From: Tetrapisispora phaffii CBS 4417
Taxonomy: Eukaryota > Ascomycota > Saccharomycetes > Saccharomycetales > Saccharomycetaceae
Reading direction: 5' to 3'
Assembly (NCBI RefSeq): GCF_000236905.1
Contig: NC_016532.1
Span: forward strand, 388,481-452,480
Length of the DNA stretch: 64,000 nucleotides
Shown: positions 10,428-20,989 of the stretch, one piece after another
How positions within the stretch are numbered: position 1 is the first letter of the stretch
How the letters are laid out: each line of letters opens with the position of its first letter
The notes under the pieces: generated by a model
Seen by the model: the letters and a program-made list of their open reading frames with translations, nothing else
What the model was told of the DNA's origin: nothing
Database searches by the model: none
Made by a program: the position numbers and the translations under genes

Positions 10428-10463
10428 TTCGTTCACTCATCACCACAGTGATGAGTGAACGAA
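10428..10463. repeat. Hairpin-forming perfect inverted repeat in PTC6 promoter
   Basis: Arms TTCGTTCACTCATCAC (10428-10443) and its exact reverse complement (10448-10463) are separated by CACA. It lies 160 bp upstream of the PTC6 ATG. Confidence 0.9.
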
Positions 10464-10622
10464 TCTTAGCAATTGTATATAAGTAAACAGTTCCTCAAGA
10501 AGGAGTATTGAGTGTGGGGTCATTTCGTAGCTGAGGTTAGGTTGTCGTGGTAAAAGTTAGAGGCACAACAGTGTTGCTGCTTGGTGCTATTGAACTTTTT
10601 TTATCTCACAAGTGTAGGTGCA

Positions 10623-12119
10623 ATGGTCGCATCTCAATCCTTTATAAGAATTAAACCGGTAAATTTGGTTAAATTATCAGCTCAGCGCAATGGTAGGGCA
10701 GCTACGCATATGAGTTCTGTATCAGAGACTGTTGAAAGTGCAAAAAATGATCAGCACATGCTGCGCATCCCTTTAAAACGGTTTCCTAGCGTGATAGGAC
10801 ATTCTACTAGCAGGATCAGTAGAAGGTTCAATGAGGATACATATTCCATGAGTTTATTGAAGTTACCGTCCATTACGCAGGAGTTGCTTATATCACAGAA
10901 GTTGAAAAATGGGGAAGTGCTGGATGATGTGGAATTGAGATCAAGGTCGATTCTGAATCTTTCTGTTTTTGATGGTCATGGAGGTGATCGTGTTTCAAAA
11001 TTGTTAGCTGAAAAGTTACATGATGAGGTTTCAAATGATTTTATAACAAAGGAGGACTTTTATGAGCTGTTACGAAGATACAAAGACCTAATCAAAGGTC
11101 GTTATTGGGAGAATCTCTACAGGACAAGAGATACTTTCTATGAAAAATTCATTAAGAATTGCAACACGAAGGAAGAACAAGTCCTGTTTGGGTTAGATAA
11201 CCAAGGGTCAAGAATGATATTTGATAAATGGGGAAATATTATAGACAAAATTTCATTATTAACTGAACAGGAAAGACTTAGAATATTTTATGCGTACTTG
11301 AAATTTGATTTGGAATCATGTTGTGGGTATGGGAAAACAGGAGATTCTAGTACAATGTCCTTGCAGGATAGAGTTGAAACATTTAAAGGGGGTTCGACTG
11401 CTTCTTCAATTTTTATATCTGCATATGGCAATGAACATAATCTGTTTGATGAATCATTTTTCGTTGATCCTAGAAGTTTATTAAAGTTAGTAGTCACACA
11501 GGTTGGTGATTCAAAAATACTGTTATGCGATTCAAATGGGATAGCGCATAGTTTAACAAAGATACATAGTGCTTCCTCAAAAAGGGAGTCTAAAAGATTA
11601 TTATATCAAGATGATATGGAGGTGAATAATGATACGAGTCTTAACAGTGAAGCTGATATTATCGAAGAGGATGCTTTTGGTGATAAAAGATTCTTAAATA
11701 ATTTTGCAAACACTAGATCATTCGGTGATTTGATAGGTAAACCAGAAGGGCTGTCAAGCGAACCAGATATTTATTCATACTTGATAGGGTCAACCAAAAC
11801 CATCCCTCATTCAGAAAAATCGAAATTACAATTCGGAGGCGATGAATGCTTTATTACATTAATTTCAGATGGTGTCTCTAATATTCTCAGCGATCAGGAA
11901 GTAGTTGATCTAATAACATCAACTGTCAACCTTCGTGGTCTGAAAAAAGCTACGCCCCAATATGTAGCAGATGAAGTTATTAAATTCATATCAGCTTTAT
12001 CAAATAGAAACTCCGACAACGCAACATGTGTGGTCTTACGTTTACCGAACTGGGGTAATTGGCCCAATATCGATAGATCAGGTGCTGAAAGAGAACTAAA
12101 ACTTCTAAACGTCCCTTAA
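10623..12119 (+). CDS. PTC6: Mitochondrial PP2C-type protein phosphatase
   Basis: 498 aa from the ATG at 10623; the frame opens earlier only with a TTG codon. Ptc6 is a mitochondrial Mg/Mn-dependent Ser/Thr phosphatase linked in S. cerevisiae to pyruvate dehydrogenase regulation and mitophagy. The N-terminus is basic and poor in acids, as in a presequence. PP2C motifs are present: SVFDGHGGD (about residue 128), DSKILLCD, SFGDLIGKPEG, LISDGVSNILSD and the final NSDNATCVVLR, supplying the metal-binding aspartates. Slightly longer than YCR079W (about 442 aa). Confidence 0.92.
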   Translation: MVASQSFIRIKPVNLVKLSAQRNGRAATHMSSVSETVESAKNDQHMLRIPLKRFPSVIGHSTSRISRRFNEDTYSMSLLKLPSITQELLISQKLKNGEVLDDVELRSRSILNLSVFDGHGGDRVSKLLAEKLHDEVSNDFITKEDFYELLRRYKDLIKGRYWENLYRTRDTFYEKFIKNCNTKEEQVLFGLDNQGSRMIFDKWGNIIDKISLLTEQERLRIFYAYLKFDLESCCGYGKTGDSSTMSLQDRVETFKGGSTASSIFISAYGNEHNLFDESFFVDPRSLLKLVVTQVGDSKILLCDSNGIAHSLTKIHSASSKRESKRLLYQDDMEVNNDTSLNSEADIIEEDAFGDKRFLNNFANTRSFGDLIGKPEGLSSEPDIYSYLIGSTKTIPHSEKSKLQFGGDECFITLISDGVSNILSDQEVVDLITSTVNLRGLKKATPQYVADEVIKFISALSNRNSDNATCVVLRLPNWGNWPNIDRSGAERELKLLNVP

Positions 12120-12368
12120 TTAAAACTATTATATCTATCTAACTACTATCAAATATTCTTCAAACTTTCGATTTACTATTAAGTTATATAATTCCATGTT
12201 ATTTATCTTATGAATGTTTTATTAATTGTTGTGCTATCAAGTTACTTATCTACACATTTATAATTATCCGAGTAACTGCTATTTACAAGACTTCCTTATC
12301 ATTTAGTCTCCATCGACTAATATATTGTTACAAATTCAAATATTTCAATGATTTCATTGAAATAAAAG

Positions 12369-12644
12369 TTATTTGTTTTTGGTTTGACTGTACTTGAATC
12401 TCTTTCTTGTCGGAACGAATTCACCTAATTTACAGCCAATCATGTCTTCAACGACTTCAAAAGCAACGTACTCCTTACCATTATGAACTTGAAACTTCAA
12501 ACCAACAAATTGAGGCAGTATTGTAGCACTTCTAGCATTGGTTCTAATTGGTACACCATTCTTAATAGCTTCTTTAATTGGTAATGGAACAATATTTGGA
12601 CCTTTCCATGCTGAACGAGCTAATAACCTAATCGTTGGAATCAT
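12369..12644 (-). CDS. RSM19: Mitochondrial ribosomal protein uS19m
   Basis: 91 aa, the same length as S. cerevisiae Rsm19 (YNR037C). Small-subunit head protein of the mitochondrial ribosome. The S19 signature is visible: RSAWKGP near the N-terminus, [16 protein letters not shown], then VHNGKEYV and a basic C-terminus [12 protein letters not shown]. Divergent from DBP6. Confidence 0.95.
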   Translation of the reverse strand: MIPTIRLLARSAWKGPNIVPLPIKEAIKNGVPIRTNARSATILPQFVGLKFQVHNGKEYVAFEVVEDMIGCKLGEFVPTRKRFKYSQTKNK

Positions 12645-12806
12645 GGTAAATGTGATGATATATAATACTCGACTGGTTCGTACTAATTCGGAATCAACTT
12701 ATATTTCCCTCTTATCAAATCTTATAATTACAAGTAGACCATATTCAATATGATGATCCCTTTGTGGGTTGTCTTGAAATATTTCAATTACTAAAATCTG
12801 AAATAT

Positions 12807-12831
12807 TGAAAATTTTACTATGAGCGATGAG
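12807..12831 (+). promoter_or_regulatory. RRPE + PAC ribosome-biogenesis promoter module (DBP6)
   Basis: RRPE-like TGAAAATTTT at 12807-12816 is followed by PAC core GCGATGAG at 12824-12831, about 150 bp upstream of DBP6. This pairing is characteristic of yeast ribosome-biogenesis genes (PAC bound by Dot6/Tod6, RRPE by Stb3). It fits DBP6 function. Confidence 0.75.
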
Positions 12832-12982
12832 GTTTGTTATAAAAAACTGAAAGCTCATTGGGATATTTTGATTAAATATGAAAGAATTTGTAAATGGATT
12901 GCATAAAGTTGGAACAACATCAATTATTTAGAACTGATTCTAAGAGTAGATACTGTGAAGAAATTGTAAGTATAATTTAAAG

Positions 12983-14989
12983 ATGTTTGCTCTTCGTTTC
13001 AATCCGACAGAGGCGGTCACAGATGTGCCAGATCAATTAGAAGGTAAGCCAAAAAAATTGATTCCTTTGAAGAGAAATAAATCTTCCGATGATGAGAAAG
13101 AAAGCGATGATGAGGAACCAGATGTTGTTGATTCCAGTTCCAGTGTATTAGAAGAATTGGACTTTCAAGAGGAGGAAAGTAGCGATGAAAGTGCTGAGGA
13201 GAGTGAAGTGAACATTCCTGATGCTGATAGAATAGAAAAGAATGCTGAACAGAAAGAAAATAAGCAAGGTGAAGATCAAGAACACATGGACATTGATACA
13301 GATGAGGAAAGTTCTACTAAGCACTCTATGGTGTTTTCCAGGTTTCAACAAACTTTGTCCTTGCAAGATAAAATGAAGAAGTCTTCGATGGTTAATGATG
13401 ATGGCGAAGAAGAAGAAGAAGAAGAAGAGGTTGAGCAACATGACTTAGAGAGTATTCCTCAACCAGCAAGGGTTAGGGACTCCACGATAGAATATTCTAA
13501 GACTGGAGAGCACAAGGATACCGCATGGAAATTTACGGAAAAAATCCACTACGATAACAGCATGATTAAGTCCTTTGATGACTACAAAAACCAATTAGAT
13601 CCAAAACTTCTGAAAAATATTCAAGAAAAATTCTCAACTGAAACGTTCCCAATTCAAACTATTTTACTGGATACTGTTTTACCTTCATTAAATTTTGCTT
13701 TGGGAATTACCAAGAAAAATTTAACTAGAAGAGTTGGTGATATTTTAGTTAATGCTTCAACTGGTTCAGGTAAAACTTTAGCTTATTCTATTCCAATTTT
13801 ACAAGCGCTAATCAAACGTAATGTTAATAAGCTTAGAGCCATCATAATAGTTCCAACGAAACTATTAATTAACCAAGTATTCAATACTTTGAATAGTTTA
13901 GCAAGTGGTAGTAGTTTGATTATCAGTACTTCAAGATTAGAGAGTTCGTTGAATGAGGAGCATCAAAAACTTTTAGCAAATGAACCCGACATCGTGGTTG
14001 TTACACCTGGTAGGCTGGTTGATCATTTGCAAATGGGATCAATTTCAGTGAAAAACCTAAAATTTTTAGTACTTGACGAAGCTGATAGATTATTAAATCA
14101 ATCTTTTCAAAATTGGTGCAATGAATTATTGAGTAAAATTAGAACACAGAAGAGTGATATTATGCCTGGTAATATTATCAAGATGGTGTTCAGTGCCACA
14201 TTGACAACAAATACTGAGAAATTGCATAGCTTACAATTCTACCATCCGAAACTATTTGTTGTAGATTCGGTGAAACTTTACAACATACCTAAGAAACTTC
14301 AAGAATTCAATTTTGCAATTCCAACAGCCAAAAGTATTTACAAACCTTTGTTTTTATTACGTCTCTTAGATCAACTTTCAAATGCAAAGGTCTTGGTCTT
14401 CGTTAAATCAAACCAGAATTCCTTGAGATTGACATCATTATTGTCTAAACTAATTGAACAAAATCTAGGTAAGAAACATACCATTGAATCAGTCAATTCA
14501 AATAATTCAAGAGGTACCAACAGAAAAATTGTGAACGACTTTTCTGACGATAGGTTAAAGAAGGATGTTTGTACCGTATTAATCACAACTGATATTATGT
14601 CAAGAGGTATCGATATTAATAACATTACCGATGTAATAAATTACGACTTACCAATATCTTCACAACAATATGTCCATCGTGTAGGAAGAACAGCAAGAGC
14701 TGGTACCGAGGGTACCACTTACAACTTACTGGTTGGTAAGGGTGAAAGAAAATTCTGGACTGATCACATAAATGTGGACATTGCCAGAGATGCGGATGGT
14801 TATAAACCAAAATATGTTGGACAAGGAGAACACATTGGTACCGAAACAGATAATAAAGATCAAGCAAACGATGCAGACCAACAAAGGCAAAGATTTGAAT
14901 ATACTAACCCACTTCTTGAAATTGCTCAAAAAGATATTAATAATTATAAAGATGCATTATCATCACTACACGAATTGACAAACCAGTGA
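12983..14989 (+). CDS. DBP6: DEAD-box RNA helicase for 60S ribosome assembly
   Basis: 668 aa (about 629 in S. cerevisiae, YNR038W). Nucleolar ATPase acting early in 60S pre-ribosome formation. An acidic Ser/Glu-rich N-terminus (about 20-160) includes an eight-residue Glu run encoded by a GAA/GAG repeat near 13408. Helicase motifs in order: ASTGSGKT (I), PTKLL (Ia), TPGRL (Ib), VLDEADRLL (II), FSATL (III), VFVKSN (IV), TTDIMSRGID (V) and HRVGRTARAG (VI). PAC/RRPE promoter elements precede it. Confidence 0.96.
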   Translation: MFALRFNPTEAVTDVPDQLEGKPKKLIPLKRNKSSDDEKESDDEEPDVVDSSSSVLEELDFQEEESSDESAEESEVNIPDADRIEKNAEQKENKQGEDQEHMDIDTDEESSTKHSMVFSRFQQTLSLQDKMKKSSMVNDDGEEEEEEEEVEQHDLESIPQPARVRDSTIEYSKTGEHKDTAWKFTEKIHYDNSMIKSFDDYKNQLDPKLLKNIQEKFSTETFPIQTILLDTVLPSLNFALGITKKNLTRRVGDILVNASTGSGKTLAYSIPILQALIKRNVNKLRAIIIVPTKLLINQVFNTLNSLASGSSLIISTSRLESSLNEEHQKLLANEPDIVVVTPGRLVDHLQMGSISVKNLKFLVLDEADRLLNQSFQNWCNELLSKIRTQKSDIMPGNIIKMVFSATLTTNTEKLHSLQFYHPKLFVVDSVKLYNIPKKLQEFNFAIPTAKSIYKPLFLLRLLDQLSNAKVLVFVKSNQNSLRLTSLLSKLIEQNLGKKHTIESVNSNNSRGTNRKIVNDFSDDRLKKDVCTVLITTDIMSRGIDINNITDVINYDLPISSQQYVHRVGRTARAGTEGTTYNLLVGKGERKFWTDHINVDIARDADGYKPKYVGQGEHIGTETDNKDQANDADQQRQRFEYTNPLLEIAQKDINNYKDALSSLHELTNQ

Positions 14990-15591
14990 ATGGAGCAGAC
15001 TAATTTATACACTGTGATATAATTCAATTATCTGCCAAATATATATTAATGGGAAAAACCTGTTATGCAAGCATTAGTATTAATATTAGAGGCTCTCATA
15101 TAAACATCAAGATACAAGTAGTGTGTTTCTTGTCATTCCATGATTAGACAACTTTTTATTTATAAGGTGTTATGAAACCAACACATATCTATATAGTATA
15201 TCACTTCCGTAACCACTATCATTATACCAAATATATTGCATGTGCTCACATCTCTCTAACTACTGTAGTGCCTATTGATGCATCTTATATAGAGAGCTTT
15301 TATCATCTTTCATAGTGAAAAGTTTTTTATGCCTGTGGTCTTATTGCCTTTTCCGTGTAAGGGAGCAGATGAGATTTAAATGAAAGTTTAAAAGTTGATC
15401 TGAAGTTAAAGTGCATATTTAAATAGTTGGCTCAAATGAATTCTTACAGATATACAAATAGATATTTAGACAATATATTATAATATAAGTGTAGTTATAA
15501 GTCAAATACTTACAATATTTCACTAATTATAATAGTGCTCTTTTTTAAACTTCAGAAAAGCACTATAAAATATACATAAAATTGATTGGAG
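14990..15591. other. Intergenic DBP6 - SRB8
   Basis: 602 bp, AT-rich, with DBP6 3' sequences and the SRB8 promoter. ZRG17 (YNR039C) would be expected here from ancestral order but no remnant is evident. Confidence 0.4.
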
Positions 15592-18500
15592 ATGAATCCA
15601 GCAAAATATGTACTGATACCTCCTGATGAACTACATCCTTTAGTTGAGGATAATGATGGTAAGTTTAAAAATAGTTATCCTGATTTTGAGCCGTGGGTGC
15701 ATACTAGACAAGATGATGAAATAATGTTACATTTTGTCGCTAAGGGCTATTATTCTTCATCTAAAGTCAATTTTGAAAGTATTTCTGCTAGATCTTCAAT
15801 GCAAGAATCGTTACCAAAACTAGCAGATGAATTGGCTAACCAGTTTTCTGATATCATTAAAATACGAGAATTGGAAATTAATAAGATATCTTCAGAAGCA
15901 GAAACTTATAATTCTGACACAAGATTTAGCATTCTCAGTGGACCTGGGTTTAGTTTACCGAGTAGGATGACCTTATCTGATCAACGTAAAGATCAATGGT
16001 TAAACGATTTAAGTTCCCCATATGTTTCGTTAACTCAGATGTCAAAATTCCTACCCCATGGGTTAAAAAGAAGAGGTTTATTGGAACAATGTTGTCTGAG
16101 AAAAGTTCCAATAATAAAAGCTATTTGGTTGCTTAAATGCTGTTATTCAATGGAGTGGACGCAATTAAAACTAAAGAGTAAAGATAACAAAGATCACAAA
16201 GATGATAAAGAGATTAATTCTCAATTATTAAAGGAATGGACTGAGAATTTTATTTATATCTTGGAAAAAATGCTGTTAGATATGGCTAACTATTATAATG
16301 ATCCCGAGAAGTTAAAAAATTGGAAGAGTGGAATACAATACTATTTAAAATTACTTGGTAATTGTTATAGGCTCGAATTGATAGATAAACAAATATTTCT
16401 CTATTGGCTTGTAGAATTTGTCGGAAAAGTCGAAAATCTAGAATATTTTCCTCTAACTTTCCATATATTAACTATATTTTGGCAAGATATTACAACTGTG
16501 GCAGAAAATGATGCATTGATGAAACCTTTATTTTTAGTAACAAAGATTACTGACATACTGTTACATAAGTATGTTACAATTTCACAAAGCCGATCAATGA
16601 TTAGTGATGAAAAATATATTATTAATGATATTAAAAAAAATAATAAAATAAAGGAATCATTCTTACTCATGATCAGAAATCTTATATGTGATTTATTTCA
16701 AAACCAGCTGTTAGAGATATTTTTGTTTCCTTCTGCTAAATGGGAAATATATAAGCCATATCTATATGAAATTACTAATTATCTTGGTAATTCAGAGGAT
16801 ATACATAATGAGGCTAAAAAGAAGTTAGAATTGATAAGTTATAGAAATGAATCATTAAAAATTAATAGTACACTAAGATCATCGAATGTCAATGCTGATG
16901 AGTTAACTTCTGTTGAGAACAAAAACGTAGATTTACACCACGTAAAATTAAATTGTATTGATACGGTTTTAGCTCAGGCATTAGATGATAATAGCATTGA
17001 TTTTGATTGGGCATCATACGTAGATAGAGAAATTACCCAGTTATCTCAGGTTGTTCAGCTAGTACTCTGGGCAATTTCCCCATCAAAAAGAAAACATTAT
17101 GAAGCGCATCAGATAGTTGCTCGTATAATCCTTCTCATTATAAATTCATTAGCAAATCTTCGAGAATATGTGATCGAAGATATCATTTGGTCAGTTGTAT
17201 TTCAAATCCCAAAATTATCAGATGAGGAAAGAACTTTGTTCATTTCTCTTCCCGATCTTTACAGATTGCTTAACACTCTAGTTAATTATGGTATTGTTAA
17301 AGTTCCAACATATATCAGAAAATTAATTAGTTCTGGTATTTTGTATCTAACATCCTCAGACGATAAGTTTTTTCATTGTACTGTGTTAATTAACCTTAAA
17401 ATATCACCTTTGATGAAAAATCAATATAATATGGTGTTGAGAAATGTCATGGAATATGATAGTCATTACTTTGAAGATTATAATTTTGATACCATAAATA
17501 ATCAAGTAGAAATATTAAGGCCTGAATTAATGTCTGGTGAATCTTTTGATTATGATACGCTCACTTACAATACAAAAACTCTTTTAGGAGAAAAAATTCT
17601 AAGCTCGATTTGTGGTGAAGAATTAATTATGGTCAATAAACAAATTCTTTTGAAAAATTTCGATATCCTTTGCGTGAAGTTAGACACTTTTCATTTATTC
17701 TACAAATGGGTCGAATATATCGTATATCATCAATTGATTGATAATACAGAGACACTTGAAATACTATGTGATATACTATTGAGATATTCTAAGTTATTTT
17801 CACAATATATTAACGACCATATCTTATTTACCAAGACATTGATACTGATATACACAAAAATTGTAAAGGTTAATGATAATGTAGCCTACTCTGTGTCATC
17901 ATTAATGCCATTTTGGAAGTTCTTTATGAAGAGTTTCCCATACGCAATAAAATATGATGAAAACTTGAGAAATGAATTAGGAGCTATCTATGAGGAAGAA
18001 AAACTTAAAGCTGATAAATTATGTAAAGATAGATTTTTATTAAAATCAATTAATGAAGCATTACACGGAAATATCGCAAATTCTACTGGTTCTACTTTTA
18101 ATTTCCCAGAGGTTTTTCAAACAAATTTAAGAACATTTTTAAGTGAGAATATTGACAATGCTACCAGAAAGAATTCCAGATATATGATGATGTTATTGAT
18201 GAATGTGAATAGAAGAGATTACAACAAATTTATTGCAGTGTATCTTAAAAGGAAAACATTTAAAATTGAAGATTTGATATATTTAATATCATATAAATTA
18301 TTGACATTTGAGCAGATTCAAAATACCTTAACAATGGATTTTGTTCTAACAGTATTGTCGTATAATCATTCAGAATCGTCGAGATATAACGAGCATATTC
18401 AATTTTATGCTATCTCCAAAGCTAGTTACATCAGCTCCAATTTCAAATCAATCATACATTCAACGATGAAGAAGATTGATGAACTTTACGAATTTTTCCT

Positions 18501-19872
18501 AGATATTCTAGTTGAGTTTGGCACATATTCAAAGCACCTGGAAAATACTATCGAAGCTATTGTTCAGTTTTTAAAGGATGAAAAATGCTCTCATTATGAC
18601 TTAATAATAGATTTGATAAACTATGGCGTCGAGAATAAAGACAAAGATGATACCCAAGAAATTGTTTTGAATGAATCGAATAACCTCTATGAATTTTTAG
18701 ATTTTACCAATTTATGGATTTTCCAAGGTTACACTAAATATCTTTTACAAAAATATTTATTAGAGTCAAATGATTTTGAGAGAACTAGAGAATTTCTTTT
18801 TGAGACTGTTTTGGCAAGTAGATATAGTTGTTTGTGTTCTCGTTTGTTTTGGGCGATTAGTGATCCTGAAATTATGAAAGCGGTCATCACAATTTTCGAG
18901 GAAAGATTTTTTAAAAATTGTTTAGATGATTCAGAAGAATATAATGTTATGTGGGAAGTAATAATTGAGATCATTACCTCTTTATCTCAACAACTAAAAG
19001 TGAACAATAACAGAACATCAAGTCAAAGTATAGGAGTGGCTAACACAAGATCTCCGTCATTGAACAATATTGATTTTATAAGTAAGAATTACAACACTGA
19101 TTCGTGGGATTTAAATTCTGAGGATACCGCCGAAGTTTCATCTTTTTCTATCTATATCGAATCATTCGATGCTATCATCTCTCACTTTGCTAAAATGGAC
19201 AAAGATAAATTGCTGGGAATGCGATGCAAATTAGATTCGTTTTTAAAAATATCGATATTGAACCAAATATCTATTTTCAATTTTGTCACTAAATTAATTA
19301 AAAAAAATGAAGTAAAATATTTGAATGATCTTCTAGAAAATATATTTACTTTATTTCATAAGATATCATTTGACTTGAGTTTAGAGTTGATGTTATACGA
19401 AATATTATCATCATTAAAATCATATTGTATTTTTTTTGCCACAACCGAGAACAGTAAAAACAAAAACCAAAATTCGCAAAGCAATACCAACAGCGGTAGC
19501 AGTAACATTAGTATATCAAAAGCTCCCGATAAGAAAAATAATGCATTCGTGATTCCATCTATATTAATGGAGCTGTCCCCATTCAAAGTGTCCTCATTTA
19601 CTAGAAAAGAACGTGTAGACGAGATTGACGACAATATCTCATTAGGCATCAATACTGTTGACACCACAAGAGAGAATACAAATAGAAAAAAATCCCCAAA
19701 TAACTTTTTCTTCTACGACAAAGTTCAAAACACATATCTATGTAAATTCTATGATGAGCCATACCATTGTATAAACAATTACCAAAGTGAAGCAACATCC
19801 GACTCATTCAACAACTCCTGTTTGAACCTGAGCTTTTTCGACGCTGTGTATGAAAGAAAGAATCCAAAATAG
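15592..19872 (+). CDS. SRB8: Mediator CDK8-module subunit Med12/Srb8
   Basis: 1426 aa, essentially the length of S. cerevisiae Srb8 (YCR081W, about 1427 aa). The start used is the ATG at 15592; a TTG two codons earlier is the only extension. Med12 bridges the Cdk8/cyclin C pair to core Mediator and represses or tunes RNA polymerase II transcription. The N-terminal block YVLIPPDELHPLVEDN, the YPDFEPWVH region and the LPHGLKRRGLLEQC motif (about 155-170) are the conserved Med12 features. The rest is helical and poorly conserved, with an Asn/Ser-rich low-complexity patch near residues 1285-1310. Confidence 0.9.
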   Translation: MNPAKYVLIPPDELHPLVEDNDGKFKNSYPDFEPWVHTRQDDEIMLHFVAKGYYSSSKVNFESISARSSMQESLPKLADELANQFSDIIKIRELEINKISSEAETYNSDTRFSILSGPGFSLPSRMTLSDQRKDQWLNDLSSPYVSLTQMSKFLPHGLKRRGLLEQCCLRKVPIIKAIWLLKCCYSMEWTQLKLKSKDNKDHKDDKEINSQLLKEWTENFIYILEKMLLDMANYYNDPEKLKNWKSGIQYYLKLLGNCYRLELIDKQIFLYWLVEFVGKVENLEYFPLTFHILTIFWQDITTVAENDALMKPLFLVTKITDILLHKYVTISQSRSMISDEKYIINDIKKNNKIKESFLLMIRNLICDLFQNQLLEIFLFPSAKWEIYKPYLYEITNYLGNSEDIHNEAKKKLELISYRNESLKINSTLRSSNVNADELTSVENKNVDLHHVKLNCIDTVLAQALDDNSIDFDWASYVDREITQLSQVVQLVLWAISPSKRKHYEAHQIVARIILLIINSLANLREYVIEDIIWSVVFQIPKLSDEERTLFISLPDLYRLLNTLVNYGIVKVPTYIRKLISSGILYLTSSDDKFFHCTVLINLKISPLMKNQYNMVLRNVMEYDSHYFEDYNFDTINNQVEILRPELMSGESFDYDTLTYNTKTLLGEKILSSICGEELIMVNKQILLKNFDILCVKLDTFHLFYKWVEYIVYHQLIDNTETLEILCDILLRYSKLFSQYINDHILFTKTLILIYTKIVKVNDNVAYSVSSLMPFWKFFMKSFPYAIKYDENLRNELGAIYEEEKLKADKLCKDRFLLKSINEALHGNIANSTGSTFNFPEVFQTNLRTFLSENIDNATRKNSRYMMMLLMNVNRRDYNKFIAVYLKRKTFKIEDLIYLISYKLLTFEQIQNTLTMDFVLTVLSYNHSESSRYNEHIQFYAISKASYISSNFKSIIHSTMKKIDELYEFFLDILVEFGTYSKHLENTIEAIVQFLKDEKCSHYDLIIDLINYGVENKDKDDTQEIVLNESNNLYEFLDFTNLWIFQGYTKYLLQKYLLESNDFERTREFLFETVLASRYSCLCSRLFWAISDPEIMKAVITIFEERFFKNCLDDSEEYNVMWEVIIEIITSLSQQLKVNNNRTSSQSIGVANTRSPSLNNIDFISKNYNTDSWDLNSEDTAEVSSFSIYIESFDAIISHFAKMDKDKLLGMRCKLDSFLKISILNQISIFNFVTKLIKKNEVKYLNDLLENIFTLFHKISFDLSLELMLYEILSSLKSYCIFFATTENSKNKNQNSQSNTNSGSSNISISKAPDKKNNAFVIPSILMELSPFKVSSFTRKERVDEIDDNISLGINTVDTTRENTNRKKSPNNFFFYDKVQNTYLCKFYDEPYHCINNYQSEATSDSFNNSCLNLSFFDAVYERKNPK

Positions 19873-20599
19873 CACTTTACTTTAATGACATTTGATACTG
19901 AAACCGTGACATATCTCGAAGGTTTAATGTGTCAGTGTGGCGCGTCGCATTATCACACCATACGAATTACCCGCCATCCTTATTTTGTTTTTGTGTCTTC
20001 TTTTTTCTGTTTCCAAATTATTACAGTGGCAAATATTTAATGGGCGGATAAGTTAACAGACGCATATAACAATGACATCTTTAAAACAATGGACAATGCA
20101 AGTATTGATAAAATATTTCAAAGTGCAAGAACTTTCTTTGAATTGTATATTAAAGAGCAGCTTGGTTTCTACTATAAGAGTCACCTAGTTTTAATATTAG
20201 AAGCTTACCAGTGTGCTGTTTTAGCTATTGGTCCCGATATTTGTGCCTGTTTGTTTTTATTTTTTGCAACGAGCTAGCTTTTGTTGTAGTGGATAAAGCA
20301 TATTTGTATATTGGAAGGCCAGGGACTATATATTAGATTATATGTTCTGCAGTATAATTTTTCCTCTCTTCCAAAAATTATAACATCGAGTGGAGAAGAG
20401 AATATTTTATTTTAGGGTTGTTGTTTTTTTTATTTGTTTTTGATTATTAAGTTTGTTAACATATTATAGTCAGTTTACAATAAAAATAGTCACGCATAAC
20501 TCAAATCTCTATTTTATCCATTCTGTAACAATAACGATACTGATAAAAAACTCTTGCATACAAAGATCAACAGCAAAATCGACACATATAAATAGGCAT
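19873..20599. other. Intergenic SRB8 - AHC2, with a weak small ORF
   Basis: 727 bp. Contains a 62-codon ATG frame at 20089-20277 (+) with no family resemblance I recognise; it may be chance. T-rich tracts at 20400-20450 look like the AHC2 promoter. Confidence 0.4.
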
Positions 20600-20989
20600 A
20601 TGATTACTCCAGAACATATCCAATCAAATATAAAGTATTTTCAAGAAAATGATATTGAAAACGATAATGATTACCAACTGTTGATGCAACAGAAACACGT
20701 TATGGAACAGAAATTGATGGAAAGGAACTATTATCACAAGAATTTCCAACTTTTGTATTCTCTTGTTGAAAAATCAAGAAACTATCAAGAGTTCGTCGAC
20801 ATTCTAGTCAATAATAAGACCCTACTGAAAGAAATATTCACTTTGGAAGGACAACTTAGAAGATCTCATCATCTGATAAATTCTGATAATGTGGAAATAG
20901 ACTGGCTGCATAAATTTGGCATCGACATAATGGAATATATAGTGAAGGATCCAAAACTTTTTTCTCTGTATAACAATGGTTTACTTTAA
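20600..20989 (+). CDS. AHC2: ADA histone acetyltransferase complex subunit Ahc2
   Basis: 129 aa from the ATG at 20600 (MITPEHIQ...), matching the size of S. cerevisiae Ahc2 (YCR082W, about 128 aa). The frame is open back to a TTG at 20453, but that extension looks non-coding. Ahc2 with Ahc1 defines the ADA form of the Gcn5 acetyltransferase. The protein is helical, with a probable coiled coil around residues 15-60. Identification rests mainly on its position between SRB8 and YNR040W, length and general resemblance. Confidence 0.8.
   Translation: MITPEHIQSNIKYFQENDIENDNDYQLLMQQKHVMEQKLMERNYYHKNFQLLYSLVEKSRNYQEFVDILVNNKTLLKEIFTLEGQLRRSHHLINSDNVEIDWLHKFGIDIMEYIVKDPKLFSLYNNGLL

Larger units (their letters stand above)
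9857..10622. promoter_or_regulatory. Divergent promoter region MRPS12 / PTC6
   Basis: 766 bp, GC-richer than most intergenic DNA here. It starts with a short TG microsatellite at about 9863-9874. It also holds a Rap1-type element and a 36-bp hairpin, listed separately. An imperfect CGGGTC...GACCCG inverted pair lies at 10392-10421. No convincing ORF. Confidence 0.5.

Noticed and set aside
20089..20277. 62-codon ORF between SRB8 and AHC2
   Set aside because: Starts with ATG and has reasonable composition, but no family match and no synteny support. Kept only as a note in the intergenic entry.
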